64,000 nt of DNA from the NCBI RefSeq assembly GCF_900197575.1, contig NZ_FZLN01000002.1, positions 62,001-126,000 of the forward strand, in the 5' to 3' direction. The notes under the pieces were generated by a model. The model made no database searches, was not told the origin of the DNA, and saw nothing but the letters and a program-made list of their open reading frames with translations. The position numbers and the translations under genes were made by a program. Numbering within the stretch: position 1 is the stretch's first letter; every line of letters starts with the position of its first letter. Below, piece by piece: positions 41,546 to 49,488 of this stretch. Source of the DNA: Acinetobacter apis (lineage in GTDB: Bacteria > Pseudomonadota > Gammaproteobacteria > Pseudomonadales > Moraxellaceae).

Positions 41546-41630
41546 AATATACGACCTAAATTAGTTTTCAATTTGAGTCACCCATTTGTTAGAAGTGCTC
41601 ATGTGTATAATTCATAATATGTTTTTAAAA

Positions 41631-42797
41631 TTAGTGGATTAAATATGTGACCTGATGTGCTTCTGATTGAGTAGGAAGCTGAAAACGTTGAATTTGTTGA
41701 TCAACAATATGATCAGGCACAGGCATTGCTCTTTTTTTGTTTTGCAAGCGAATGGTAGATTCATATTTTAAGATCACTACAATGTTCACAAAGACATGAT
41801 AGTTCAAAGCAACATTGATCAATTTATCTCGAAAATCTTTTCTTGTATTCGTTGCATCCCAAATCACATCTTTATTCTCTCTTAAAGCCTGTAATAATCG
41901 TTCATTCGCAATAATAAGTACTTTTTTGTTTTGTGATTGATCCGCTCTAAAAGAAACTTCTGCACGAATATCATCTAAACTTATCACCACTGTATTTTTA
42001 GTTTTAATTCCTGAAATATAAGTTGACTTACCACTCCCAATAACACCACATAATAATGTTAAAGAGCCTGGACGATTGGTAAACTTATACCGAGATGTAA
42101 ACTCACTCACATGTGTGACATACCCTTCACATAAACCAAAACGACCTTTCAACATCGATAATTCATCGACCTCAATATCTTGTTGCTGACTTTCCATCAA
42201 GCTGTGGCAAATAGCTTTAAATTCCTCTAAATACATCAATTGTAAGTCTAAATCATCACAAATTCTGCCTTTCATATCTGCAACTTCTAAGTAATACAGC
42301 TGCATAAAATCACAGTCTCTTATCAACTTATAATAATGTTGATGTGCAAGATTACGAATAACAAGAAACTTTGGCTTTTGATGTTGGCCTACAAGTTCAA
42401 GAATTTCTAAATAAACAGATTGATCTAAATTCAATTCAAGCAATCGAAAGACTAAGTAAATTTTTCCAGCTTGTTCATGATTCGGAGATTTAATCCGATT
42501 TGTTTCAGAACACGTTATTGTTGTCGCAGGCTTACCAATATCATGTAACAATGCGCCTAAAATCAATGCTTGGCGCTTTTGTGGTGAAAGCGGATGTGTA
42601 CTTAATAATTGATATACTTCTGACAAGACCCATGCCGTATGAATAGCAACATTCCCTTCTGCATGCCATTTTGGATCTTGTGGGGTCTCTTCTAACTTAT
42701 AAAGTGCTGGAAAATATGGACCTAATACATCAAGACATTCTTCAAAAGAAGGCGTTGCTGTATACTTTAAATGATCAAGCCACTGCTCAATATTCAT
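41631..42797 (-). CDS. HD-Pnk: HD phosphoesterase fused to 5'-OH polynucleotide kinase
   Basis: The 388-residue product has two domains. Residues about 40-200 are an HD domain with metal ligands His53, His85-Asp86 (LLHDIGKP) and His107 (SPNHEQAG). Residues about 243-388 are a P-loop kinase with Walker A GVIGSGKST (251-259), the SLDDIR segment (Asp275/276 and Arg278) matching the 5'-OH-binding Asp/Arg of T4 Pnk, WDATNTRKDFR, and a lid RLQNKKRAMPVPD. This is the architecture of HD-Pnk, described in Runella slithyformis as a 2',3'-phosphoesterase plus 5'-kinase that heals RNA ends. Healing here and sealing by the adjacent RNA ligase would make a complete repair route; activity in this protein is inferred. 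Confidence 0.85.
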   Translation of the reverse strand: MNIEQWLDHLKYTATPSFEECLDVLGPYFPALYKLEETPQDPKWHAEGNVAIHTAWVLSEVYQLLSTHPLSPQKRQALILGALLHDIGKPATTITCSETNRIKSPNHEQAGKIYLVFRLLELNLDQSVYLEILELVGQHQKPKFLVIRNLAHQHYYKLIRDCDFMQLYYLEVADMKGRICDDLDLQLMYLEEFKAICHSLMESQQQDIEVDELSMLKGRFGLCEGYVTHVSEFTSRYKFTNRPGSLTLLCGVIGSGKSTYISGIKTKNTVVISLDDIRAEVSFRADQSQNKKVLIIANERLLQALRENKDVIWDATNTRKDFRDKLINVALNYHVFVNIVVILKYESTIRLQNKKRAMPVPDHIVDQQIQRFQLPTQSEAHQVTYLIH

Positions 42798-43593
42798 TTT
42801 AATACTCTACCCAAGAAAGCGTTTAACAGAGTCTACGCTTGAAAATAACTATCACTCTATGAACATCAGTCGGCTGTTTTTTATCTATAAACAACTAATA
42901 ATTGATTTAATTTTTTGATTTAAATACCCAGTTGAATGAAAAATTCACTAAATTTGAGATCATCTCATTTCAAAATATACGTCTAGTCTCAACATAAAAG
43001 TTTTATGCGAATGATGTGATGGCATACACTAAGTACAATGCCTATCCATCCGTGACCAAAGTATCATGCATATGCTAAGGCGCTCTGATGAGCTGATTGT
43101 AAATATGCCAAAACAACAAAATTTTCTTACTATCACAATTCACACTGCTGTTGAGCAGCCATTTTAATGACTATACTCAAATATAAATTGAATTATATCA
43201 CACTTATTTATTATTTATCTATATTTATCACACTTTATAGAGGCTAATATAGGTCACATTGGTATATCAACCATATTGATCATTCAATTATTTAATAGCA
43301 AACACTCAAAAAGTATTAATTCGTCGAAGTGAACATACTAGGACTTGTTTTAAAAATATATTTCCTGTGGGTAACTCGATATTAATATGTACTTTTCAGC
43401 TATTGTTTTAATTTTGCTCCATTAAAACCTTTATTACATTACCAAAGTTTCAAATTTCTAGTAAAAAGCTTTAGTATCTCTTGTGAAAGATTTTGCCGCT
43501 TTAATCATTTATGCAACGTACAATAGATTGCTATAAAGTGGACGAAATATACCTAACCACTCATCTTCTCAATAAATTTGAAGAAAGTTACTT
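42798..43593. other. 796-base gene-free region beside the RNA repair cassette
   Basis: No convincing protein gene, tRNA or tRNA-like fold was found. The DNA is very AT-rich. Between 43015 and 43165 lie three short dyads: GGCAT/ATGCC (43021-43042), GCTC/GAGC (43083-43094) and CTGCT/AGCAG (43145-43158), the last followed by a weak T-rich run. They could be part of a small RNA, but no good promoter precedes them. The region also carries the start of the EamA gene and the upstream dyad of HD-Pnk. Confidence 0.5.
42817..42840. promoter_or_regulatory. Inverted repeat upstream of HD-Pnk
   Basis: AAGCGT (42817-42822) and ACGCTT (42835-42840) are perfect complements 12 bases apart, centred about 30 bases before the HD-Pnk start codon. 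It could be an operator or a hairpin in the mRNA leader. Nothing shows which protein, if any, binds it. Confidence 0.4.
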
Positions 43594-44466
43594 ATGCCCA
43601 ATACATACTTTATGGCAGTGTTCTGTATGCTGTTATCTATGGTGTCTTACCAACTCAGTGCATCCATGGCAAAACAACTGATCGAACAATTAGATCCCAT
43701 TACTGTTACTATTCTTCGGCTTGGTTTTGCAGCAATTATTGTTGGAATTATTTTTAAATCTTGGCGTATTTTATCGCAACTCTCGCAGTTGAAATGGCGT
43801 GATTTATTATGCTATAGCTTTGCACTCGGCTTAATGAATACCCTATTTTATGTTTCATTAGGAAAATTACCTCAAGGCATTGCTGTTGGTTTGGAATTTA
43901 TTGGTCCTTTAGGATTGGCTTTTTTATCCATAAAACACAAAAATGATTTGTTTTGGGTTTTGCTTGCATGCATGGGTATTGCATTGATGGTGCCTTGGAC
44001 CATGCTTAATCAACTTGAATTCTCTTTTTTTGGCGCCTCCTGTGCACTTGGTGCAGGATTATGTTGGGCATTATATATTTACTTTGGTCAGCGTGTTGTA
44101 CAACAAAATATTGGTATGCATGCACTCACTATTGCCATCAGTTTATCTGTGTTGTTTTTATTACCAATTGGCATTGGCCATCATCCTCAAGCACTCATCC
44201 AAATTCAATTTTGGCCTCAAGCACTGCTGATCGCAATTTTAGCCACAGCCATTCCCTACTCACTTGATCTGCTCGCTTTAAAACAATTATCAAGCATGAG
44301 TTATGGCACACTTTCAAGTTTATCGCCTGTGCTTGCTGCATTGTCTGGTTTTATCTTTTTAAATGAATATTTAACGCTACTACAATGGCTGTCTTTATTT
44401 TTAATTATGATGGCCTCTATTGGAATTACATTAAAAGAACATCGACAACAAAAAATGGCTGAATAA
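43594..44466 (+). CDS. EamA/RhtA-type DMT transporter
   Basis: The 290-residue product has ten membrane segments and two EamA repeats (residues about 5-130 and 145-285), as in drug/metabolite exporters. It resembles the RhtA group that exports threonine and homoserine (IEQLDPITVTILRLGFAAI, GVGLEFIGPLGLAFL-like VGLEFIGPLGLAFLS, AIPYSLDLLALKQLSS), but the substrate is an inference. The stop codon lies in the loop region of the terminator that follows. Confidence 0.85.
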   Translation: MPNTYFMAVFCMLLSMVSYQLSASMAKQLIEQLDPITVTILRLGFAAIIVGIIFKSWRILSQLSQLKWRDLLCYSFALGLMNTLFYVSLGKLPQGIAVGLEFIGPLGLAFLSIKHKNDLFWVLLACMGIALMVPWTMLNQLEFSFFGASCALGAGLCWALYIYFGQRVVQQNIGMHALTIAISLSVLFLLPIGIGHHPQALIQIQFWPQALLIAILATAIPYSLDLLALKQLSSMSYGTLSSLSPVLAALSGFIFLNEYLTLLQWLSLFLIMMASIGITLKEHRQQKMAE

Positions 44467-44482
44467 ATCAGCCATTTTTTTT
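44451..44482. terminator. Bidirectional terminator overlapping the EamA stop codon
   Basis: ATGGCTGA (44455-44462) and TCAGCCAT (44468-44475) form the stem with a 5-base loop, so the stop codon TAA sits in the loop. A and T runs flank it and it also serves the convergent TSUP gene. Confidence 0.85.
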
Positions 44483-44484
44483 CG

Positions 44485-45252
44485 TTATCCAGCAAATGTT
44501 TGATAACCGATGCGACAAATAAGCACTGTGACGAGTACTAAAAAGATTTTTCTTACAAAACCGCTTCCATACTTTAACGCCACTCGGACACCAACAACTG
44601 AGCCAATAACATTTGCAACAGCCATCATTAAACCAATACCAACCAATACATGTCCTGTTGGTATTAGAAAGCTAAGCGCTGCTAAGTTGGTCATGAAGTT
44701 ACCAATTTTAGATAAAGCTGATGCATGTAAAAAATCAACACCTAAAACACGAATAAAAAAGAAAATAAAAAAACTGCCTGTCCCTGGTCCAAAAATTCCA
44801 TCATAAAAACCAATCAATAGACTGCCAATCCCAGCAAAAATAAGCAACTTGGTGGTGATTTCCAATTGTGCATGGACCTGACCAAAATCCTTTTTTGCAA
44901 AGGTATAAATTGCAATCACAATCAACATCACTAAAACAAAAGGACGTAAAATTGACTGTGGAATCATAGATAAGCAAGCTGCACCTGCAAATGAACTAAT
45001 TAAGGCACAAATTGCAATTACGGTAAGTAATTTCCACTGCAAAGATACTTTTTTTAGAAATGTATATGCTGCAGATGCTGTACCAAAAATTGATGACAGC
45101 TTATTGGTTCCAATGACTGTTGCGGTCTGCATTTGAGGAAAAGTACTCATTAAACCAGGGATCTGAATTAATCCACCACCACCCACAGCAGCATCAATTG
45201 CCCCTGCCGTAAATGCAAATCCAATTAAAGTTACAAGGGTCCATATATCCAT
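44485..45252 (-). CDS. TSUP family membrane protein (TauE/SafE type)
   Basis: The 255-residue product has about eight membrane segments in the repeated arrangement of the TSUP family, with the diagnostic AIDAAVGGGGLIQIPGLM segment near the N-terminus and FYDGIFGPGTGSFFIFF in the second half. Family members export sulfite, sulfoacetate or other organosulfur anions; the substrate here is unknown. It starts 10 bases after truB on the same strand, so it may be transcribed with truB. Confidence 0.87.
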   Translation of the reverse strand: MDIWTLVTLIGFAFTAGAIDAAVGGGGLIQIPGLMSTFPQMQTATVIGTNKLSSIFGTASAAYTFLKKVSLQWKLLTVIAICALISSFAGAACLSMIPQSILRPFVLVMLIVIAIYTFAKKDFGQVHAQLEITTKLLIFAGIGSLLIGFYDGIFGPGTGSFFIFFFIRVLGVDFLHASALSKIGNFMTNLAALSFLIPTGHVLVGIGLMMAVANVIGSVVGVRVALKYGSGFVRKIFLVLVTVLICRIGYQTFAG

Positions 45253-45262
45253 ATTTGATCAC

Positions 45263-46171
45263 TTATTTTAAATTGAGAACGCGTTTAGGTACTAAACGCT
45301 TTTTATCCGTAATTTCCGCCAACCCAAGGCACAGCTCGCCATCAAATACCAAAACCTGTTCTGCTGCCGCATGGTCGATATTGCTTTCTAATCCATTTGA
45401 AAAGTAACTTGCTCGTCCTTCTGGTATTTGTACTTGTGTAAAATACGAAATAGGTTCAAATACTGGTAACAATAATGCTTCACGCTCAAGCTCAGTTAAA
45501 CTTTCTAAATATTCAAGTGTATATTCGGGTATTAAATCAAAATGTCCTGTTGCAGTACGGTGTAAAGCTGTGAGATGTCCACCACAACCTAAAGCATCGC
45601 CAATATCCTCACCTAAAACACGAATATAAGTGCCTTTAGAGCATGTCACATCAAGTGTCAGACTATTCGCGGTAAATGAGAGCAGCTTTAATTGAAATAT
45701 AGTGATGGGACGTGCAATTCGCTCGACATCAATGCCTTGGCGTGCAAGTTCATAGAGTGGACGACCATTTCTTTTTAATGCTGAATACATTGGTGGGATT
45801 TGTTCAATATCGCCTCTGAATTTTTCTAATACAGATTCAATCAATGCCTCATTTAAATCAGGTATAACTTGCGTTGCAACCACTTCACCCTCAGCATCTC
45901 CTGTGGCTGTGGTAACGCCCAACTTTACCGTTGTTTGATAACGTTTTACTGAGTCAAGTAAGTAATGCGAAAATTTGGTTGCTTCTCCTAAACATATAGG
46001 AAGTAGCCCTGTCGCTAAAGGATCTAATGCACCGGTATGTCCTGCTTTTTCTGCCCGAAATAAACGACGAACTTTTTGTAATGCAGTATTTGAGCTTAAA
46101 CCTAATGGTTTATTCAGTAAAAATACACCATGAATTCGGCGGCGTTGCACTTTTTTTTGTACAGCAGACAT
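45263..46171 (-). CDS. truB: tRNA pseudouridine 55 synthase
   Basis: TruB makes pseudouridine 55 in the T loop of tRNAs. The 302-residue product has [14 protein letters not shown], the catalytic motif [24 protein letters not shown] (catalytic Asp) and [13 protein letters not shown], with a PUA-like C-terminal region ([14 protein letters not shown]...). The start at 46171 ([12 protein letters not shown]) is preferred over a GTG four codons earlier, although neither has a good ribosome site. It lies downstream of rplS, beyond the rplS terminator. Confidence 0.95.
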   Translation of the reverse strand: MSAVQKKVQRRRIHGVFLLNKPLGLSSNTALQKVRRLFRAEKAGHTGALDPLATGLLPICLGEATKFSHYLLDSVKRYQTTVKLGVTTATGDAEGEVVATQVIPDLNEALIESVLEKFRGDIEQIPPMYSALKRNGRPLYELARQGIDVERIARPITIFQLKLLSFTANSLTLDVTCSKGTYIRVLGEDIGDALGCGGHLTALHRTATGHFDLIPEYTLEYLESLTELEREALLLPVFEPISYFTQVQIPEGRASYFSNGLESNIDHAAAEQVLVFDGELCLGLAEITDKKRLVPKRVLNLK

Positions 46172-46293
46172 ACTTGATACCACGATAAAAAGACGAATTA
46201 TATTAACAAATCACTGCATAAGGATTGAATGAATTTAATGGTTTTTATTAATAAGTCAATTTATCACCATCATTTTAAAGCATTCTTAAAAAC

Positions 46294-46326
46294 AAAAAAA
46301 ATGCGCTTAACTCAGCGCATTTTTTT
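46294..46326 (-). terminator. Intrinsic terminator of the rpsP-rplS operon
   Basis: ATGCGCT and AGCGCAT pair across TAACTC, with A and T runs on either side, between rplS and truB. Confidence 0.88.
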
Positions 46327-46344
46327 CTTCTTACTCGAAAAAGC

Positions 46345-46716
46345 TTATTTTGCTTTACGAGCAGGTAATTTTTCGCGAATACGCGCAGCTTTACCAGACA
46401 ACTCACGTAAGTAGTACAATTTAGCACGGCGAACATCACCACGACGTTTCACTTCAACACGTGCAACGATTGGAGAATGCGTTTGGAACACACGCTCAAC
46501 ACCGATACCGCTTGAAATTTTACGTACTGTGAACGCTGAATTCAAACCACGATTTTTCTTCGCAATCACAACACCTTCAAATGCTTGAAGACGCTCACGA
46601 TCACCTTCTTTTACTTTAACTTGTACAATTACTGTGTCACCTGGTGCAAATGCAGGAATATCTGATCTTAATTGTGCATTTTCAACAGCTTGAACTAAAG
46701 GATGTTTACCACTCAT
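46345..46716 (-). CDS. rplS: 50S ribosomal protein L19
   Basis: The 123-residue product has the normal L19 length and the typical [28 protein letters not shown] and [17 protein letters not shown] segments. L19 lies at the 30S-50S interface. I start at 46716 ([12 protein letters not shown]); a GGAG ribosome site lies 9 bases upstream. It is the last gene of the rpsP-rimM-trmD-rplS operon, followed by its terminator, with a 151-base gap after trmD. Confidence 0.98.
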   Translation of the reverse strand: MSGKHPLVQAVENAQLRSDIPAFAPGDTVIVQVKVKEGDRERLQAFEGVVIAKKNRGLNSAFTVRKISSGIGVERVFQTHSPIVARVEVKRRGDVRRAKLYYLRELSGKAARIREKLPARKAK

Positions 46717-46867
46717 TGTGGGAATCTCCAAGAATACGGTTGAGATTTAACTCAATGACCGCTGGGGATAGAGGCTATGGCGCATATCAACCCGTTTATC
46801 TTCCCCTTTATCATTCTTCTTGATTAAAAGAATGCATAAAGAGCCTATATCATGAACTTAAATAAAT

Positions 46868-47608
46868 TTAAGTATTTAAATCTTTCAGCCATTTTTTTTG
46901 CTGCGGGCTCAACTCAACTTGTTCCACCAGTTCAGGGCGGCGTTCAAGTGTACGCTGATATCGCTGTAAAAAACGCCATTTTTCAATATTGCCATGATGT
47001 CCTGACTTTAATACATCAGGCACAGCTAAACCTTCAAAATGGTCAGGCTTAGTGTATTGTGGGCAATCTAATAAACCATCCACAAAAGAGTCTTGCACAG
47101 CCGATTGTTCATCAGACATCACATTGGGCAAACGCCGAATTAAACTGTCTAATAACACCATCGCAGGAAGCTCACCACCAGATAAAACGTAATCACCAAT
47201 TGACCATTCCTGATCGACATACGATTGGATTAAACGCTCATCAACACCTTCATAACGTCCACAAAGTACAATGAGACCATCATATTCAATCAAGCCATGT
47301 ACTTCATTTTCATGAAGTGTCTTACCTTGTGGAGACATATACACCACAGGTGAGTTGATACAACCTGCTTGCTTTGCAAGCGTTTTGGCATGCAGGATTG
47401 CTTTCGCCAATGGCTCAGCCATCATGACCATACCTGGACCACCACCATAGGGACGTTCATCCACTCTTTGGTAGCTGCCCTCAGCAAAATCACGTGGATT
47501 GATACAGTGAATCTGCACAATCTCGCGTTTTACCGCACGTCCACTGATGCCATGTGCACTAATCGCTTCAAACATTTCTGGAAAAAGTGTAATGACTGCA
47601 AAAAACAT
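46868..47608 (-). CDS. trmD: tRNA (guanine37-N1)-methyltransferase
   Basis: TrmD methylates G37 next to the anticodon and prevents +1 frameshifts. The 246-residue product has the SPOUT knot motifs [45 protein letters not shown], and starts [16 protein letters not shown]. The ATG at 47608 has a GAGG ribosome site 8 bases upstream, so the seven extra in-frame codons are not used. It is the third gene of the rpsP operon. Confidence 0.97.
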   Translation of the reverse strand: MFFAVITLFPEMFEAISAHGISGRAVKREIVQIHCINPRDFAEGSYQRVDERPYGGGPGMVMMAEPLAKAILHAKTLAKQAGCINSPVVYMSPQGKTLHENEVHGLIEYDGLIVLCGRYEGVDERLIQSYVDQEWSIGDYVLSGGELPAMVLLDSLIRRLPNVMSDEQSAVQDSFVDGLLDCPQYTKPDHFEGLAVPDVLKSGHHGNIEKWRFLQRYQRTLERRPELVEQVELSPQQKKWLKDLNT

Positions 47609-47647
47609 TACAGATTCCTCAATTTCCAATTACTTGTTTTAAAAAGA

Positions 47648-48196
47648 TTAATAATCTACGCCCCAATTAACGTAAATTCGACCAGCATCTAAATCAACGT
47701 GTTGTACAACATCTTTATGCCACGGAATCATTCGCTCTTCAGAATCAACGCTATCTGGGGTTGCATGAACCACCATCACATCGTTTGCTCCTGTCTCAAA
47801 CAACTCATAAATGACGCCAAGATTAATATCTTGTTCTTGCTCATCAAGACTTAAAACGGTTAATCCGGTTAAATCTGACCAGTAATATTCATCTACGCCT
47901 GCTTTTGGAAGTTGCGACTTTGAAATCCAAACATTTGCACCGACTAAACCATCTGCTGCTGTGCGATCACTCACACCTTTTAGCGAAACAACCAAGCCTT
48001 TACCATGTGGTTTCCAACGTTTGACATCCATGACTTGCCAACCATCTTTGGTTTCTACATACCAAGGCAGATAGTCAAACAAATTGCTCATGGGCTCTGT
48101 ATTTGAATACACCCAAAGCCACCCATTTAAGCCATAAGCTGAACGTAGCTGTCCAATCTGAATGCGATCTTCTGGTACATTCTGTGCTGGTTTCAT
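47648..48196 (-). CDS. rimM: Ribosome maturation factor RimM
   Basis: RimM helps 16S rRNA processing and 30S head assembly through protein S19. The 182-residue product has the N-terminal RimM barrel (IQIGQLRSAYGLNGWLWVYSNTE), the ADGLVGANVWI segment and a C-terminal PRC barrel (YYWSDLTGLTVLSL, GANDVMVVHATPD, MIPWHKDVVQHVDLDAGRIYVNW). I use the ATG at 48196, with the caution that a TTG two codons earlier is open. It lies 14 bases after rpsP and before trmD. Confidence 0.96.
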   Translation of the reverse strand: MKPAQNVPEDRIQIGQLRSAYGLNGWLWVYSNTEPMSNLFDYLPWYVETKDGWQVMDVKRWKPHGKGLVVSLKGVSDRTAADGLVGANVWISKSQLPKAGVDEYYWSDLTGLTVLSLDEQEQDINLGVIYELFETGANDVMVVHATPDSVDSEERMIPWHKDVVQHVDLDAGRIYVNWGVDY

Positions 48197-48210
48197 GGGC
48201 AATTTACCAC

Positions 48211-48468
48211 TTATGCTGAAGCAACAGCTTTTTTAGCTTGAGTCGCTAAAGCAGCAACACGCTCAGAAGGTTGAGCACCTTGAGCAACCCAGTGTGCATA
48301 GCGATCAACATCTAAACGAAGTTTCTCTGCTTGACCTTGAGCTGTTGGGTTGAAAAAACCAATACGTTCGATGAAACGACCGTCACGTGCATTGCGGCTA
48401 TCAGCAATGACAACTTGATAAAACGGACGTTTTTTAGCACCACCGCGTGCTAGACGAATTACGACCAT
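48211..48468 (-). CDS. rpsP: 30S ribosomal protein S16
   Basis: The 85-residue product has the S16 motifs [41 protein letters not shown]. It is needed early in 30S assembly. The start at 48468 has a GAGAG ribosome site 7 bases upstream; the open frame begins two codons earlier with another ATG that is too close to that site. It is the first gene of the rpsP-rimM-trmD-rplS operon. Confidence 0.97.
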   Translation of the reverse strand: MVVIRLARGGAKKRPFYQVVIADSRNARDGRFIERIGFFNPTAQGQAEKLRLDVDRYAHWVAQGAQPSERVAALATQAKKAVASA

Positions 48469-48596
48469 GTTCATACTCTCACATGTTAATGAAGCTCTTT
48501 AGATTCGGCTGAACCTAAAAGGCGAACATTTTACGACATATTCACAGGAAGTGAAAGATGAATATGTCGCTTATTCTGTAAAAACAATTTAGAAAC

Positions 48597-49052
48597 CTAA
48601 TTGTCCCATGTTGATGTTGAGCTTAAAGTACAGACTCCTACACCTTTTTGCCAAAACTTTTGCCCTAAATTATCTAAGCACACTACACCATCTCCATCTT
48701 GACGCCCTCTTGCAATTGGAGTTGCCGTCAAAGTATAAGACGTTGCTGTAGTCACAGCTAACTCTATGGTATACAAAGGCGTGCCTTGACGTGGATAATT
48801 TGATCTATTATTCCCCGTAGCCACTGATGTAATTTGTCCATTAGAATTAAGAGAAGCACCACTAAAAGAATGATTAACTTGTTGATAGGATGTCAACTTT
48901 GATGCTATCTGAGTCAACTCAACTTTTACATCTTCACGATTAGCACTTACCATATAGTTCGCATATGAGGGATAAGCAATTCCAACCAGAACCCCAATTA
49001 TCCCGATCACAACCAACATTTCGATTAAAGTGAACCCTTGATCTTTTACCAT
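48597..49052 (-). CDS. Type IV pilin-like minor pilin (PilE/ComF-like)
   Basis: The 151-residue product has a type IV prepilin leader (MVKDQGFTLIEMLVVIGIIGVLVG), cut after Gly7 with Phe8 and the assembly Glu12. A C-terminal cysteine pair (VVCLDNLG and GVGVCTLSS) would form the D-loop disulfide. A GGAGGAG ribosome site precedes the ATG. It overlaps the upstream pilin gene by seven bases (ATGGTAA). In Acinetobacter baylyi the last two genes of this cluster are comE and comF, pilin-like factors needed for transformation; by order this would be comF. Confidence 0.87.
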   Translation of the reverse strand: MVKDQGFTLIEMLVVIGIIGVLVGIAYPSYANYMVSANREDVKVELTQIASKLTSYQQVNHSFSGASLNSNGQITSVATGNNRSNYPRQGTPLYTIELAVTTATSYTLTATPIARGRQDGDGVVCLDNLGQKFWQKGVGVCTLSSTSTWDN

Positions 49053-49477
49053 GTTTCTCCTCCTGTACCACAATCTGTTTTCGTGATATTAGCAAACGCA
49101 GTATTTTTACAACGCACACCTTTATTGGTTATCAGCATAGAAGCTTGTCGTGTATCAGATGTTGTATTTTGAGCAATCAATGACCAAGTTGATCCTGTGC
49201 TAGCTGCATTATTTAAGGCATTTCCTTGGTCATCAGTCAGAATTAAGTTATACCCTTGAGGTGCAACTAATACTTCATTAAAACCTTGATAGGTAAAATT
49301 TCTTGCCTTATACCGCTCCAGCAGCAAGCTAACCTGTTGTATAGACTGTATAGCACGGCTTTCATTGTTTTGACGTGCAGATTGCTGAAAACTTGGGATA
49401 GCAATTGCCATAAATATGGCAATAATTACTACAACAACGATCAATTCAATCAATGTAAATCCTTTCTGATAATTCAT
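49046..49477 (-). CDS. Type IV pilin-like minor pilin (PilE/ComE-like)
   Basis: The 143-residue product begins MNYQKGFTLIELIVVVVIIAIFMAIAIPSF, a prepilin signal cut after Gly6 with Glu11 conserved. Cysteines at the C-terminal end (VRCKNTAFANITKTDCGTG) fit a pilin disulfide loop. It starts 11 bases after the pilY1 stop and overlaps the next pilin gene, so all belong to the fimT-pilV-pilW-pilX-pilY1 operon. By position it corresponds to comE of A. baylyi; the symbol is inferred from order. Confidence 0.86.
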   Translation of the reverse strand: MNYQKGFTLIELIVVVVIIAIFMAIAIPSFQQSARQNNESRAIQSIQQVSLLLERYKARNFTYQGFNEVLVAPQGYNLILTDDQGNALNNAASTGSTWSLIAQNTTSDTRQASMLITNKGVRCKNTAFANITKTDCGTGGETW

Positions 49478-49488
49478 TATTAATCACC

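Noticed and set aside
42798..43593. tRNA-like or Y-RNA-like element next to the RNA repair genes
   Set aside because: No cloverleaf, T-loop sequence or CCA end was found on either strand; the short dyads alone do not support a named RNA class.
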